Shown piece by piece: positions 1 through 9,338 of a DNA stretch of 64,000 bases. Source of the stretch: Idiomarina sp. PL1-037 (lineage in GTDB: Bacteria > Pseudomonadota > Gammaproteobacteria > Enterobacterales > Alteromonadaceae); assembly GCF_034422975.1 (NCBI RefSeq), contig NZ_CP139873.1, positions 1,240,001 through 1,304,000 on the forward strand, read 5' to 3'. A model generated the notes under the pieces. The model was not told the origin of the DNA. It searched no databases and saw nothing but the letters and a program-made list of their open reading frames with translations. The translations under genes and the position numbers were made by a program. Positions within the stretch are counted from its first letter, which is position 1. Every line of letters starts with the position of its first letter.

Positions 1-473
1 CAGGCCGTGCTCATCCAAGCATACTGGACAGTGTCATGGTGAACTATTACGGTACTGACACGCCTCTTAAGCAGTTAGCAAATATCACCACAGAAGACTC
101 CAGAACTCTGGCTCTGACAGTGTTTGATAAGTCGGCTTCAGCGGCTGTCGAAAAAGCTATTATTAATTCTGATTTGGGTCTGAACCCAGCCTCAGCCGGT
201 GCGGTTATTCGTATTCCATTGCCTCCTTTGACGGAAGAGCGTCGCCGCGATTTAGTTAAAATTGTTCGTGCCGAGGCTGAAAACGGACGTATTGCGGTAC
301 GTAATATTCGTCGCGATGCGAATGGTGATATTAAAGACCTGCTGAAAGAAAAAGAAATTACCGAAGACGAAGAACGTAGTGCTGAAGAAGAAATTCAAAA
401 ACTGACCGATAAATTCGTTAAGCAAATTGATGAAGCTCTGAAAGCAAAAGAAGGGGATTTGATGGAAATTTAA
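1..473 (+). CDS. frr: Ribosome recycling factor (5' end outside window)
   Basis: Splits post-termination ribosomes together with EF-G so they can start a new round of translation; cytosolic. The frame is open from base 3 and reads GRAHPSILDSVMVNYYG, the family core, followed by the conserved SDLGLNP and PLPPLTEERR segments and the long helical C-terminal arm ending LMEI. About 28 N-terminal residues lie outside the window, so an internal ATG at 36 is not the start. It is followed by a strong intrinsic terminator before uppS, as expected for the last gene of an rpsB-tsf-pyrH-frr cluster. Confidence 0.97.
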   Translation, partial: GRAHPSILDSVMVNYYGTDTPLKQLANITTEDSRTLALTVFDKSASAAVEKAIINSDLGLNPASAGAVIRIPLPPLTEERRRDLVKIVRAEAENGRIAVRNIRRDANGDIKDLLKEKEITEDEERSAEEEIQKLTDKFVKQIDEALKAKEGDLMEI

Positions 474-492
474 CCATCAAACCTTACCTACG

Positions 493-521
493 TTGGTCTA
501 TGACGCCGTGTCAGGTATACT
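493..521 (+). promoter_or_regulatory. Predicted sigma-70 promoter for uppS operon
   Basis: TTGGTC (493-498) and TATACT (516-521) are separated by exactly 17 bases. The -10 lies inside the loop of the frr terminator hairpin, about 35 bases before the uppS ATG, so the transcript would start close to the gene. Motif match only; no start-site data. Confidence 0.5.
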
Positions 522-536
522 CGCACGGCGTTTTTT
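503..536 (+). terminator. Rho-independent terminator after frr
   Basis: Perfect 8-bp stem ACGCCGTG (503-510) with CACGGCGT (524-531), a 13-base loop and a run of six T (531-536). It ends the frr transcript; the uppS promoter motif shares the same bases. Confidence 0.85.
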
Positions 537-555
537 AATGTTTACGGCAGATTGA

Positions 556-1329
556 ATGAACGAATTACCGTCTATTGAGCAGTTAGTCCCCAAGCATGTT
601 GCCATTATAATGGATGGTAACGGGCGCTGGGCGAAACAACGCGGTAAAATAAGAACCTTTGGGCATAAAGCGGGCGCAGAAGCTGTGCGCAAGGCTGTTG
701 CCTTTGCTCGCCGTAACGGTATTGAATCATTGACTTTGTTTGCATTCAGTAGTGAAAACTGGAAGCGTCCGGCTACTGAAGTCTCGGTATTGATGGAATT
801 GTTTATGTCAGTACTGAAAAGCGAAATTAAAAAATTAGATGATAACGATATTCGCTTGCGCATAGTTGGTGACAAAGAGGCTTTTTCAAAGCGTTTGCAA
901 AAGCGCATGAGCGAAGCGGAAGAGCAAACGCAAAGTAACAGCGGGCTGAATCTGAACATAGCGGCGAACTACGGCGGCCAGTGGGATATTACGCAAGCCA
1001 GTCGTAAATTAGCTGAGAAAGTCAAAGCAGGTGAAATAGCACCGACAGAAATTACTGAACAGGCAATAGCCAGTGAATTGATGATGGCAGATCAGCCAGT
1101 GCCGGATTTACTCATTCGCACAGGCGGTGAACATCGTATCAGTAACTTTCTTTTATGGCAGCTGTCTTATGCTGAACTGTATTTCACTTCAGTTTTATGG
1201 CCTGACTTTGACGATACCGCCTTTGCTCAGGCAATTACAGATTTTGCGCAACGGGAACGCCGTTTTGGTTTAACGAGCGAACAACTAACCGTGCTAATGC
1301 AAGGCATAGAAACTCGGATAGAGGAATAA
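556..1329 (+). CDS. uppS: Undecaprenyl diphosphate synthase
   Basis: Cis-prenyltransferase that adds eight isopentenyl units to farnesyl diphosphate, giving the C55 carrier lipid for peptidoglycan and O-antigen synthesis. The N-terminal signature IIMDGNGRWAKQRG holds the catalytic Asp (residue 20); the later RTGGEHRISNFLLWQ and ELYFTSVLWPDF blocks are family hallmarks. At 257 residues it has normal length. ATG at 556 sits behind the predicted promoter at 493-521. First gene of the uppS-cdsA-dxr-rseP-bamA run; cdsA starts 3 bases after its stop. Confidence 0.97.
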   Translation: MNELPSIEQLVPKHVAIIMDGNGRWAKQRGKIRTFGHKAGAEAVRKAVAFARRNGIESLTLFAFSSENWKRPATEVSVLMELFMSVLKSEIKKLDDNDIRLRIVGDKEAFSKRLQKRMSEAEEQTQSNSGLNLNIAANYGGQWDITQASRKLAEKVKAGEIAPTEITEQAIASELMMADQPVPDLLIRTGGEHRISNFLLWQLSYAELYFTSVLWPDFDDTAFAQAITDFAQRERRFGLTSEQLTVLMQGIETRIEE

Positions 1330-1332
1330 CAC

Positions 1333-2196
1333 TTGCTAAAACAACGTATTATTACAGCACTATTGCTGGTTCCGGTGGCACTGTACGGTGTTTTTATGCT
1401 GCCGTTATGGGGCTTTGCTCTTTTCATTCAGGGGGTCCTTATGTTGGGCGCCTGGGAATGGTCTCCGCTAATGGGCGTGCGTCGCACTTCAGCGCGAATC
1501 GCTTACACCTTATTTGTCGGTGCTATAATTGGCGTATTGTCCTCGCTGGCTCCGTACGAGCATTTGTGGGAGGGAGGTGAGCTCTCTAAACTCATCTACT
1601 ACACCATTTTAGCTGGCGGTGTCTGGTGGGTTGTTGCGCTGGCAATGATCGTAAACTATCCCTCCAGCCGGCGCATGTGGTCCCGAACCCGCGCTATTGT
1701 TGGTGTATTCGGCTTGCTCATCTTCATTCCTACTTGGGCGGCATTAGTCACGGTTCGCTCAATTGATATTGATGAGTCTCGCTTCTTTGGTGGCTGGGTG
1801 GTTCTGTTTATTTTGCTGCTGGTTTGGGCTGCAGATGTCGGTGCGTATTTTGCCGGCGTACGCTATGGTCGTAATAAAATGATGCCGGCGGTAAGCCCCG
1901 GAAAAACCATGGAAGGCCTTTGTGGTGGTGTGACCTTAGCTTTTGTGGTGATGATGGTTGTGGCGCACTGGACCAAAGTGCCGGCCGATCAATTTACCGG
2001 TTATTATTTAACCGGATTGTTTACCGTTGTTGCTTCAGTATTTGGTGATTTAAACGAGAGCATGTTTAAACGTAGTGCAGGGGTTAAGGACAGTGGCTCA
2101 ATTTTACCTGGGCACGGGGGAATTCTTGACCGTATTGACAGTCTTACAGCTGCAGTACCTATTTTCACCTTAGCTTATCTGGAGTTTTTGCATTAA
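1333..2196 (+). CDS. cdsA: Phosphatidate cytidylyltransferase (CDP-diacylglycerol synthase)
   Basis: Inner-membrane enzyme converting phosphatidic acid and CTP to CDP-diacylglycerol, the branch point of phospholipid synthesis. Many hydrophobic helices run through its 287 residues, and the C-terminal signature with GDLNESMFKR, KDSGSILPGHGGILDRIDS is intact. The start is TTG at 1333, tightly coupled to uppS. dxr follows after 4 bases. The family assignment is secure; only the start codon is open to doubt. Confidence 0.96.
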   Translation: MLKQRIITALLLVPVALYGVFMLPLWGFALFIQGVLMLGAWEWSPLMGVRRTSARIAYTLFVGAIIGVLSSLAPYEHLWEGGELSKLIYYTILAGGVWWVVALAMIVNYPSSRRMWSRTRAIVGVFGLLIFIPTWAALVTVRSIDIDESRFFGGWVVLFILLLVWAADVGAYFAGVRYGRNKMMPAVSPGKTMEGLCGGVTLAFVVMMVVAHWTKVPADQFTGYYLTGLFTVVASVFGDLNESMFKRSAGVKDSGSILPGHGGILDRIDSLTAAVPIFTLAYLEFLH

Positions 2197-2200
2197 ACCT

Positions 2201-3391
2201 ATGCGTCGGATAACAGTTTTGGGAGCAACCGGCTCCATTGGTCAAAACACATTGGATGTTGTTTCACGGCATCCGGATGACTTTCAGGTTTTTGCCTTAA
2301 CCGCCCATAGCCAGGTTAGTGCCCTGGCTGAGCTTTGTGTAAAGCATAGTCCGCAATATGCGGTTATGGGTTCAAAAAATGCCGCAGCAGAGCTTAAGAA
2401 GTTGCTCGGTCAAAAGACTGCAACTCAAGTTATTTATGGAGATCAGGCTTTAGCTGAGGTCAGTTCGGCTGGTGAGGTGGATGTGGTTATGGCGGCTATT
2501 GTTGGTGCTGCCGGACTTTCACCGACACTTGCTGCAATTGACGCAGGTAAAGACGTATTGTTGGCCAATAAAGAAGCCCTGGTCATGAGCGGTCAGTTGT
2601 TTATTGATCATGCACAACGTTCTGGCGCTAAAATTATCCCGGTCGATAGTGAGCACAACGCCATTTTTCAGTGTTTACCCCTGGCTGCGCAGCAGCAGGT
2701 CGGAACTATGGCGTTAACCGAACATGGGATACAGTATTTATTGTTAACCGGCTCCGGCGGCCCATTCCGCGATTTACCCCTTAATGAGCTGCCTCAACAA
2801 ACTCCGGCTGCGGCATGCAGTCACCCTAATTGGTCCATGGGTCGGAAAATTTCGGTCGATTCCGCCACTATGCTGAACAAGGGGCTGGAATACATTGAAG
2901 CCCGTTGGTTATTCAATTGTTCACGCGATCAACTGAAAGTTGTCATTCATCCGCAAAGCGTTATCCACTCTATGGTGCAATACACTGATGGTTCCGTACT
3001 TGCTCAAATGGGCGAGCCGGACATGCGCACACCAATAGCTCATTCGCTGGGTTATCCGGAGCGTTTGGAAAGTGGTGTGGCCGGCTTAGATTTTACTCAA
3101 ATAGCTGAACTGACCTTTAAGCAGCCCGAAGCGCAACGTTATCCGTGTTTACAGTTGGCGATAGAAGCGTGTTGGGAAGGGCAGTGGGCCACTACGGCTT
3201 TAAACGCGGCTAATGAAGTGGCCGTTGCTGCATTTTTACAAGAACAGGTTGGTTTTACTGATATTGCAAAAGTGTGTGATTCGGTACTGCAGTCAATACA
3301 AGCTGATGAGGCTGATAGTTTACAAACGCTGTTAGCCATAGATAAACAAGCGCGTTTAGCGGCCAATAAATGGCTGCAGGAGTACGCATAG
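2201..3391 (+). CDS. dxr: 1-deoxy-D-xylulose 5-phosphate reductoisomerase
   Basis: Second enzyme of the MEP isoprenoid pathway, making 2-C-methyl-D-erythritol 4-phosphate with NADPH and a divalent metal. The NADPH-binding GATGSIG is at residues 8-14, NKEALV near 123, and metal ligands Asp149 and Glu151 lie in VDSEHNAIFQ. At 396 residues it is full length. Its product feeds uppS upstream, so the operon joins precursor supply with carrier-lipid synthesis. The stop codon overlaps the rseP GTG by one base. Confidence 0.97.
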   Translation: MRRITVLGATGSIGQNTLDVVSRHPDDFQVFALTAHSQVSALAELCVKHSPQYAVMGSKNAAAELKKLLGQKTATQVIYGDQALAEVSSAGEVDVVMAAIVGAAGLSPTLAAIDAGKDVLLANKEALVMSGQLFIDHAQRSGAKIIPVDSEHNAIFQCLPLAAQQQVGTMALTEHGIQYLLLTGSGGPFRDLPLNELPQQTPAAACSHPNWSMGRKISVDSATMLNKGLEYIEARWLFNCSRDQLKVVIHPQSVIHSMVQYTDGSVLAQMGEPDMRTPIAHSLGYPERLESGVAGLDFTQIAELTFKQPEAQRYPCLQLAIEACWEGQWATTALNAANEVAVAAFLQEQVGFTDIAKVCDSVLQSIQADEADSLQTLLAIDKQARLAANKWLQEYA

Positions 3392-4746
3392 TGATAGACG
3401 CAATTTGGTATTTCTTTTCCTTCGTTGTAACTCTGGGCATTTTAGTTGCTTTCCACGAGTTTGGACACTTCTGGGTTGCGCGCCGGTGCGGTGTAAAAGT
3501 GTTAACGTTTTCGGTGGGTTTTGGCCGGGCCATATGGAAACGTAAAGGCAAAGACGGCACGGTTTATCAGCTGGGTATTATACCTCTTGGTGGCTACGTA
3601 CGCATGCTGGACGAGCGCATTGATGATGTCAGCGAGGAAGAACGAGATGTCAGTTTTAATGCACAATCAGTTTATAAGCGTTTCGCTATAGTTGCTGCCG
3701 GTCCGGTTGCGAACTTTATATTAGCTGTTGCTGTTTTATGGTTGATGTTTGGTATTGGTGTACCAACAGTGAAACCGGTTATCGGCGATATAAAAGCAGG
3801 CTCTGTTGCTGCCGAAGCTCAGCTTGAAAGAGGCAGCGAAATTCTCTCAGTTGATAATGTTGAAGCCTATGACTGGCAACAGGTTCAGTTGGGGCTTATG
3901 TCGGCCATTGGCGACGATGAAACAGTACTCACATTAAGAACGCCGGACGGTGATGAAGTAAAACGCACACTGAATTTAAGTGACTGGCAGTTTGATCCGG
4001 AAACGGAATCGACCTTTGGTAGTCTGGGAATTGAGGTTTATCAACCCGCTGTTTATACCGAACTTAGCCAGGTAGAAAGTGGCTCGCCAGCGGAAGTGGG
4101 TGGCTTAAAAGAAGGTGACACGATCACCCGAATTGGTGATGAAAGTGTCGAAAGTTGGACTGAAATACGTAAGATAATCGCTCAATCGGCGGGACAGGAC
4201 GTTTTATTTACCGTTGAGAGGAACCAGGTTGAGCAGCAAATTTCTGTTCAAATAGGGGAACGGGAAAGCCAAAATGGTGTCATAGGCTACCTTGGCGTAG
4301 TTCCGGTAACAGAGCCGTTGCCAGACAATTACGTTTTTAACCATCAATACGGTTTTTTCGGTGGCTTAGCGAAAGGCGCAGAAAAAACTTGGGAATTGAT
4401 GGTTGTTAGCGTGAAAATGATAGGTAAACTGCTGACCGGAGATGTTTCTGTAAAGAACCTGGCAGGGCCTTTAAGTATTGCCGAAGGTGCTGGAGTGAGT
4501 GCCAGCAATGGGTTCGTTTATTTTTTAAGTTTTTTGGCGCTATTAAGTGTCAATTTAGGGATAATTAATTTATTACCTTTACCGGTATTAGACGGCGGTC
4601 ATTTGATGTTTTACAGCATTGAATGGGTTCGCGGTAAGCCGGTATCCGAAAGAGTGCAAGACGTTTGCTATAGGATTGGTGGGGTGCTGGTATTCGCGTT
4701 GATGGCGTTAGCAATATCAAATGACATCGCCCGTTTCGCATTCTGA
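3391..4746 (+). CDS. rseP: RIP zinc metalloprotease RseP (sigma-E pathway site-2 protease)
   Basis: Inner-membrane protease that cuts RseA within the membrane after DegS cleavage, releasing sigma-E; also clears signal-peptide remnants. HEFGH (His22, Glu23, His26) is in the first membrane helix, two PDZ domains fill the middle, and the C-terminal LPLPVLDGGH supplies the third zinc ligand. I chose GTG 3391 over ATG 3370 because AGGAG stands 8 bases upstream and it gives 451 residues, like E. coli, with no extra N-terminal tail. Its target RseA is encoded at 27 kb in this window. Confidence 0.95.
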   Translation: MIDAIWYFFSFVVTLGILVAFHEFGHFWVARRCGVKVLTFSVGFGRAIWKRKGKDGTVYQLGIIPLGGYVRMLDERIDDVSEEERDVSFNAQSVYKRFAIVAAGPVANFILAVAVLWLMFGIGVPTVKPVIGDIKAGSVAAEAQLERGSEILSVDNVEAYDWQQVQLGLMSAIGDDETVLTLRTPDGDEVKRTLNLSDWQFDPETESTFGSLGIEVYQPAVYTELSQVESGSPAEVGGLKEGDTITRIGDESVESWTEIRKIIAQSAGQDVLFTVERNQVEQQISVQIGERESQNGVIGYLGVVPVTEPLPDNYVFNHQYGFFGGLAKGAEKTWELMVVSVKMIGKLLTGDVSVKNLAGPLSIAEGAGVSASNGFVYFLSFLALLSVNLGIINLLPLPVLDGGHLMFYSIEWVRGKPVSERVQDVCYRIGGVLVFALMALAISNDIARFAF

Positions 4747-4777
4747 GTCACGAATTAACAATAAGTAGCTAGTGATA

Positions 4778-7279
4778 ATGACGTTTAAAAAGCTGTTAGT
4801 GAGTGCCATGATTGCAGGTGCAGTAGCACCAGCCTACGCACAAGATGAATTTGTTGTCGAAGATATTGAAGTAAAAGGATTACAACGCGTCGCTTTAGGT
4901 GCTGCGTTAACATACATCCCCGTAAGGGTTGGTGACGAAGTGAGTGAGCTGCAAATTCGTAGCGCTATTCGTTCGCTTTACTCCTCTACTCACTTCGACT
5001 ATATCGATGCGCGGAGAGATGAAGACACTTTGATCTTCACCGTTAGTGAACGGCCAACCATTGCCGAAATCACCTTTGAAGGTAACAGCGATATTAAAGA
5101 CGAGCAGCTTCAAGAGAGCCTGGTTGATAATAATATTGTGACTGGTGAGCCTTTAGACAGAACCACTATTTCAGGCATAGAAAAAGGTCTGGAAGACTTT
5201 TATCACAGCGTTGGTAAATACAATGCCTCGGTAGAAGTGCAGGTCGTGGACTTGCCGCGTAACCGTGTTGAGTTACGTATGAATTTTGAAGAAGGCGATG
5301 CCGCTGAAATTGCGCAAATCAACATTGTGGGCAACAAGGCGTTCGCTGATGAGCTATTACTGGATACCTTTGAACTTCGGGATAGCCTTCCATGGTGGAA
5401 CTTTATAGGTGAAAAGCGTTACCAGAAGCAACAATTAAGCGGTGACCTGGAAACCTTAGAGTCCTTCTATCGTGACCGTGGTTATTTGCGGTTCCAGGTG
5501 GAGTCTGTGCAGGTTTCTATGACGCCGGATCGTGAAGGTATTTATATTACTATTAATGTGAATGAGGGTGATAAATACAATATTAGCGAAACGGACGTTA
5601 TTGGCGACTTAAAAGGGCATGACGAGCTGGTTGGAAAAATTGCTAAAATTGAGGAAGGCACGCTTTATAACGCGGCTCAGGTGACTTATATTGAAGACAT
5701 GATCAGCCGCTTTTATGGGCGGTACGGTTATGCGTACCCAGAAGTTAGAGCTATTCCTGAGCACGATGACGAAGATAAAACGGTAAAAATCACCTTTTCG
5801 ATAAACCCGGGAAAACGTGTCTACGTTCGCCGCATTAACTTCGAGGGCAACGGCGCAACCAAAGACCGGGTGTTACGCCGTGAAATGCGTCAACTTGAAG
5901 GCGCCTGGTTGTCTGACAGCAACATTGAGCAAGGTAAAGTGCGCCTTCAGCGCTTAGGCTATTTTGAAACCGTAGAAACCTCTACTGAACGAGTTGAAGA
6001 CAGCGATGATCAGGTCGATGTGACTTATAAGGTCAAAGAGCAACCCTCAGGTTCTTTTAATGCTGGTATCGGTTACGGCGATTACTCTGGTCTGCAACTT
6101 AATGCAGGTGTCCAGCAAAACAACTTTTTGGGTACGGGAAACCGGGTTGGTTTTAACATCAGCACCAGTCGATTTAATAAAAATGTCAGCTTGTCGTATT
6201 CCGACCCTTACTTCACCATGAATGGTGTTGGGCTTTCAGGTCAGGTTTATATGAGTGAGTTTGATGCGGGTAATGCGCAAAACCTCGTAAACTATAATCA
6301 GAAAACCTATGGGTTATCAACGGGACTTAACTTTCCAATTGATGAAATTAACCGTCTAAATTTTGGTATTGGTTATAAAAACCAGGAAGTGAGTGTCAAT
6401 TCGCAAAACCAAAGTATTGAGCAAATTCAGCAGTTTTACCGGTCTTATTTGGATGACCAAAATCCGGAGCGACCAATTAGTTTCGACATTTATGAACTGA
6501 ACGCAGGGTGGTCACGGGTAACATTAAATCGTGGACGGTTCCCAACCAGTGGTTCGTCGCAGCAAGCCAGCTTTGAAGTCTCTGCACCGTTTAGCGATGT
6601 CAAGTACTTCCGCTTTAATTACGACTATAAACATTATTTCCCACTAAGCCGTGACCAGCAGTGGTCATTTCTCACCAGACTGAATATTGGTTATGGTAAC
6701 GGTTACGGCGAAGACGATGCTGGTAATGATTACTTGCTGCCGTTCTGGGAATACTTCCGTATCGGCGGCCAGGGCGATTTACGCGGCTTCGAACCGAACA
6801 CGGTCGGCCCAAGAGCTGTGTATGTTGTACCCGAGTCAGTTAACTCAGAGGGTATTCCGGACTTTACTGGGTTGCCGACACCGAACTACAGTTCAGAAAC
6901 CGGCAACCAGCAGTTGTTTGTACAAAATAACTACTCTTTAGGCGGTAACGCTAAAGTTTCTGGTGGACTGGAACTGATTGTACCGACACCTTTTGTAGAT
7001 GAAGGTATGCGTAATAGTGTACGAACGAGTGTCTTTGTTGATTTTGGTATGGTTTGGGATACTGAATTCGACTACGATAGATACAAGGATTTGGAAAATA
7101 CCAGTCCACAACCGTTAACTGACTATAGCTCACCGGGAGATTTCCGCGCATCGGCTGGTGTCTCTGTGCAATGGATATCTCCAATGGGTCCATTAACTTT
7201 CTCGTTAGGTCGGGCCTTAAAAGAAGTTGAGGGTGATGAAACCCAAGTGTTCTCATTTAATATCGGAACCACATTCTGA
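4778..7279 (+). CDS. bamA: Outer-membrane protein assembly factor BamA
   Basis: Central beta-barrel of the BAM complex, which folds and inserts outer-membrane proteins. A signal peptide runs to about residue 22 (cleavage after AYA), five POTRA repeats follow to about residue 420, and the Omp85 barrel fills the rest, ending in the usual terminal Phe (NIGTTF). The barrel includes the conserved GGQGDLRGF lid-lock segment. ATG 4778 is preferred, but GTG 4772 two codons earlier is possible. It sits between rseP and skp as in many gammaproteobacteria, grouping envelope-stress sensing with porin assembly. Confidence 0.96.
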   Translation: MTFKKLLVSAMIAGAVAPAYAQDEFVVEDIEVKGLQRVALGAALTYIPVRVGDEVSELQIRSAIRSLYSSTHFDYIDARRDEDTLIFTVSERPTIAEITFEGNSDIKDEQLQESLVDNNIVTGEPLDRTTISGIEKGLEDFYHSVGKYNASVEVQVVDLPRNRVELRMNFEEGDAAEIAQINIVGNKAFADELLLDTFELRDSLPWWNFIGEKRYQKQQLSGDLETLESFYRDRGYLRFQVESVQVSMTPDREGIYITINVNEGDKYNISETDVIGDLKGHDELVGKIAKIEEGTLYNAAQVTYIEDMISRFYGRYGYAYPEVRAIPEHDDEDKTVKITFSINPGKRVYVRRINFEGNGATKDRVLRREMRQLEGAWLSDSNIEQGKVRLQRLGYFETVETSTERVEDSDDQVDVTYKVKEQPSGSFNAGIGYGDYSGLQLNAGVQQNNFLGTGNRVGFNISTSRFNKNVSLSYSDPYFTMNGVGLSGQVYMSEFDAGNAQNLVNYNQKTYGLSTGLNFPIDEINRLNFGIGYKNQEVSVNSQNQSIEQIQQFYRSYLDDQNPERPISFDIYELNAGWSRVTLNRGRFPTSGSSQQASFEVSAPFSDVKYFRFNYDYKHYFPLSRDQQWSFLTRLNIGYGNGYGEDDAGNDYLLPFWEYFRIGGQGDLRGFEPNTVGPRAVYVVPESVNSEGIPDFTGLPTPNYSSETGNQQLFVQNNYSLGGNAKVSGGLELIVPTPFVDEGMRNSVRTSVFVDFGMVWDTEFDYDRYKDLENTSPQPLTDYSSPGDFRASAGVSVQWISPMGPLTFSLGRALKEVEGDETQVFSFNIGTTF

Positions 7280-7323
7280 TAATAATAATTAAATATAGTG
7301 ATAAAATTTGAAGGAGTTTTACC

Positions 7324-7839
7324 TTGAAAAAGTTAATTAAATCTACAGCTGCAGCGGTTGCTGTTTCTACAGCGCTTTTTGCTGGTGCCGCACAGGCACA
7401 ACAAAAAATTGGTGTTGTTGATATGATGGAAGTATTCCAGCAGTTACCACAACGTGAGCAAATTTCAGAGCAGCTACAAACTGAGTTTCAGGATCGCTTT
7501 GAAGAAATGCGCCGCCTTGAACAGAAAGTTCAGGAACTGCGCCAAAAGCAGGAACGCGATGCATCAATCATGTCGGCTTCTGAGAAAACTCAGTTAGAGC
7601 GTGATCTTGAACAAACGATCTCTGAAGCACAGCTGAAGAGTAAAGCGTTGCAGGAAGACACTCGTCGTCGCCAAAATGAAGAACGTAACAAGCTACTTGG
7701 AAAAGTTCAGGACGCGATTACTGCTGTTGCAGAAACTAAAGACTACGACATGGTTCTTGAAAGTAATGCGGTTACTTACATGAAGGCCGATAATGACTTG
7801 TCTGGTGCTGTCGTCGAGAAAATGACGTCAGGTAACTAA
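7324..7839 (+). CDS. skp: Periplasmic chaperone Skp/OmpH
   Basis: Trimeric periplasmic chaperone holding unfolded outer-membrane proteins on the way to BamA. A signal peptide ends near AQA (about residue 25), then a short beta segment QKIGVVDM and a long charged coiled-coil arm (residues 45-125). At 171 residues it is of normal size. The start is TTG at 7324, supported by AAGGAG 9-14 bases before it. lpxD follows after 3 bases. Confidence 0.93.
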   Translation: MKKLIKSTAAAVAVSTALFAGAAQAQQKIGVVDMMEVFQQLPQREQISEQLQTEFQDRFEEMRRLEQKVQELRQKQERDASIMSASEKTQLERDLEQTISEAQLKSKALQEDTRRRQNEERNKLLGKVQDAITAVAETKDYDMVLESNAVTYMKADNDLSGAVVEKMTSGN

Positions 7840-7842
7840 TCT

Positions 7843-8868
7843 ATGTCTGAGTACACATTGCAGCAGTTGGCTGACCATGTGGGTGGGGAGGTGCGAGGCA
7901 ATTCGCAGCTCCCCATTTTGCGCGTGGCGACCTTGCAGTCTGCTACTGGTGACGCTATCGCTTTTCTGGCGAATAGCCGTTACAAAAGTCAGTTAGAAAC
8001 AACCTCTGCCGGCGCGGTTATTGTCTCTGAAAAAGACGATAGCGATGCGATTGATAATGCGATTCGTGTGTCCAACCCTTACGCGGCTTTTGCTCGAATA
8101 GCGCAGCTATTAGACACTACGCCGAAACCAGCGAAGGGTGTCGCTGAATCTGCGAAAATTGCACAGTCAGCCAGCATAGGCAAAAATGTTAGTATTGGCG
8201 AATACACGGTCGTTGATGATGACGCTATAATTGGTGATGACACCAGTATTGGACCACATTGCTATATTGGCCCTGAAACGCAAGTTGGCTCTGGATGCAC
8301 ACTTTGGTCAGGCGTTAAAATTTACCATCGTTGTATTATTGGCGATGACTGCCTGTTTCATTCCGGCTCTATTATTGGTGCTGACGGTTTTGGCTGGGCA
8401 CCTGATAATGGCAAATGGCTAAAAATCCCTCAGCTAGGCCGCGTTGTTATTAAAAACAATGTTGAAATTGGTGCCAGTACGACGGTCGATCGTGGAGCGC
8501 TAGACGATACCATTATTTCGTCGGGCTGTATTATTGATAACCAATGTCAAATAGCACATAACGTATTCATTGATGAAGATACGGCTATTGCAGGCTGTAC
8601 TGTACTCGCAGGTAGCTGCCGCATTGGTAAGCGCTGTATGATAGGCGGAGCGTCGGCTATTAATGGTCACATCAGTGTATGCGACGACGTGCAAATTATG
8701 GGATTTGCTATGGTGATAAAAGAAATCACCGAGCCAGGTGTTTATGCGTCAGGTATCCCTGCCAGTGGACACCGCGAATGGCGACGTAATGGGGCGAGAT
8801 TCCGTCAGCTGGATGATCTTTTCAAGCGTGTCAAAGAGTTAGAAAAGCAAGCTGACGATAATAATTGA
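7843..8868 (+). CDS. lpxD: UDP-3-O-(3-hydroxyacyl)glucosamine N-acyltransferase
   Basis: Third step of lipid A synthesis, moving a 3-hydroxyacyl chain from acyl carrier protein to the glucosamine amine. An N-terminal uridine-binding domain (residues 1-100) is followed by hexapeptide repeats forming a left-handed beta helix and a short C-terminal helix. The segment IGADGFGW and NQCQIAHNV carry family active-site residues. 341 residues, full length. Its end overlaps the earliest possible fabZ start, so the two are translationally coupled. Confidence 0.96.
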   Translation: MSEYTLQQLADHVGGEVRGNSQLPILRVATLQSATGDAIAFLANSRYKSQLETTSAGAVIVSEKDDSDAIDNAIRVSNPYAAFARIAQLLDTTPKPAKGVAESAKIAQSASIGKNVSIGEYTVVDDDAIIGDDTSIGPHCYIGPETQVGSGCTLWSGVKIYHRCIIGDDCLFHSGSIIGADGFGWAPDNGKWLKIPQLGRVVIKNNVEIGASTTVDRGALDDTIISSGCIIDNQCQIAHNVFIDEDTAIAGCTVLAGSCRIGKRCMIGGASAINGHISVCDDVQIMGFAMVIKEITEPGVYASGIPASGHREWRRNGARFRQLDDLFKRVKELEKQADDNN

Positions 8869-9338
8869 GTAAGGTGAAAGGTTTGAAAATTACGGAATCA
8901 GGGTTTGATATTCAGGGCGTATTAGATTTACTGCCTCATCGTTATCCGTTTTTATTAATAGACAGAGTTATAGAAACAAATTCTAAAGACTCGTTGCACG
9001 CGATAAAAAACGTGACTTTTAATGAGCCTATGTTTAATGGGCATTTTCCGGCGAAGCCTATTTTCCCAGGGGTGTTGTTGCTTGAAGCTATAGCTCAGGC
9101 TTGCGGTTTATTGGGGTTTAAAATTACCGAAAGTAAGAAGAATGCAAACGATTTGTACCTTTTTGCCGGTATCGATAACGCTCGCTTTAAACGTCAGGTT
9201 ATCCCGGGTGATACCGTTGATTTCTTTGTTACCTTTGAAAAAGAACGTCGCGGTATCTGGAAATTTACCGGTCGCGCGGAAGTTGACGGTGACGTTGCCT
9301 GTACTGCTGAAATTATTTGTGCAAGAAGAGAAGTTTAA
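8865..9338 (+). CDS. fabZ: 3-hydroxyacyl-ACP dehydratase FabZ
   Basis: Dehydrates 3-hydroxyacyl-ACP in fatty-acid elongation, competing with LpxA and LpxD for the same substrate. Hot-dog fold with LLPHRYPFLLIDRV, the catalytic His in NGHFPAKPIFPG and catalytic Glu in LLLEAIAQ. The start is ambiguous: TTG 8865 overlaps the lpxD stop, GTG 8874 and TTG 8883 are in frame, and the last gives 151 residues, nearer the usual length, with a purine-rich AAGGTGAAAGG before it. lpxA begins at the next base after the stop. Confidence 0.95.
   Translation: MSKVKGLKITESGFDIQGVLDLLPHRYPFLLIDRVIETNSKDSLHAIKNVTFNEPMFNGHFPAKPIFPGVLLLEAIAQACGLLGFKITESKKNANDLYLFAGIDNARFKRQVIPGDTVDFFVTFEKERRGIWKFTGRAEVDGDVACTAEIICARREV

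Noticed and set aside
498..959. 153-codon open frame on the minus strand across uppS
   Set aside because: Antisense shadow of a well-supported gene with Cys/Ser-rich, unprotein-like composition.
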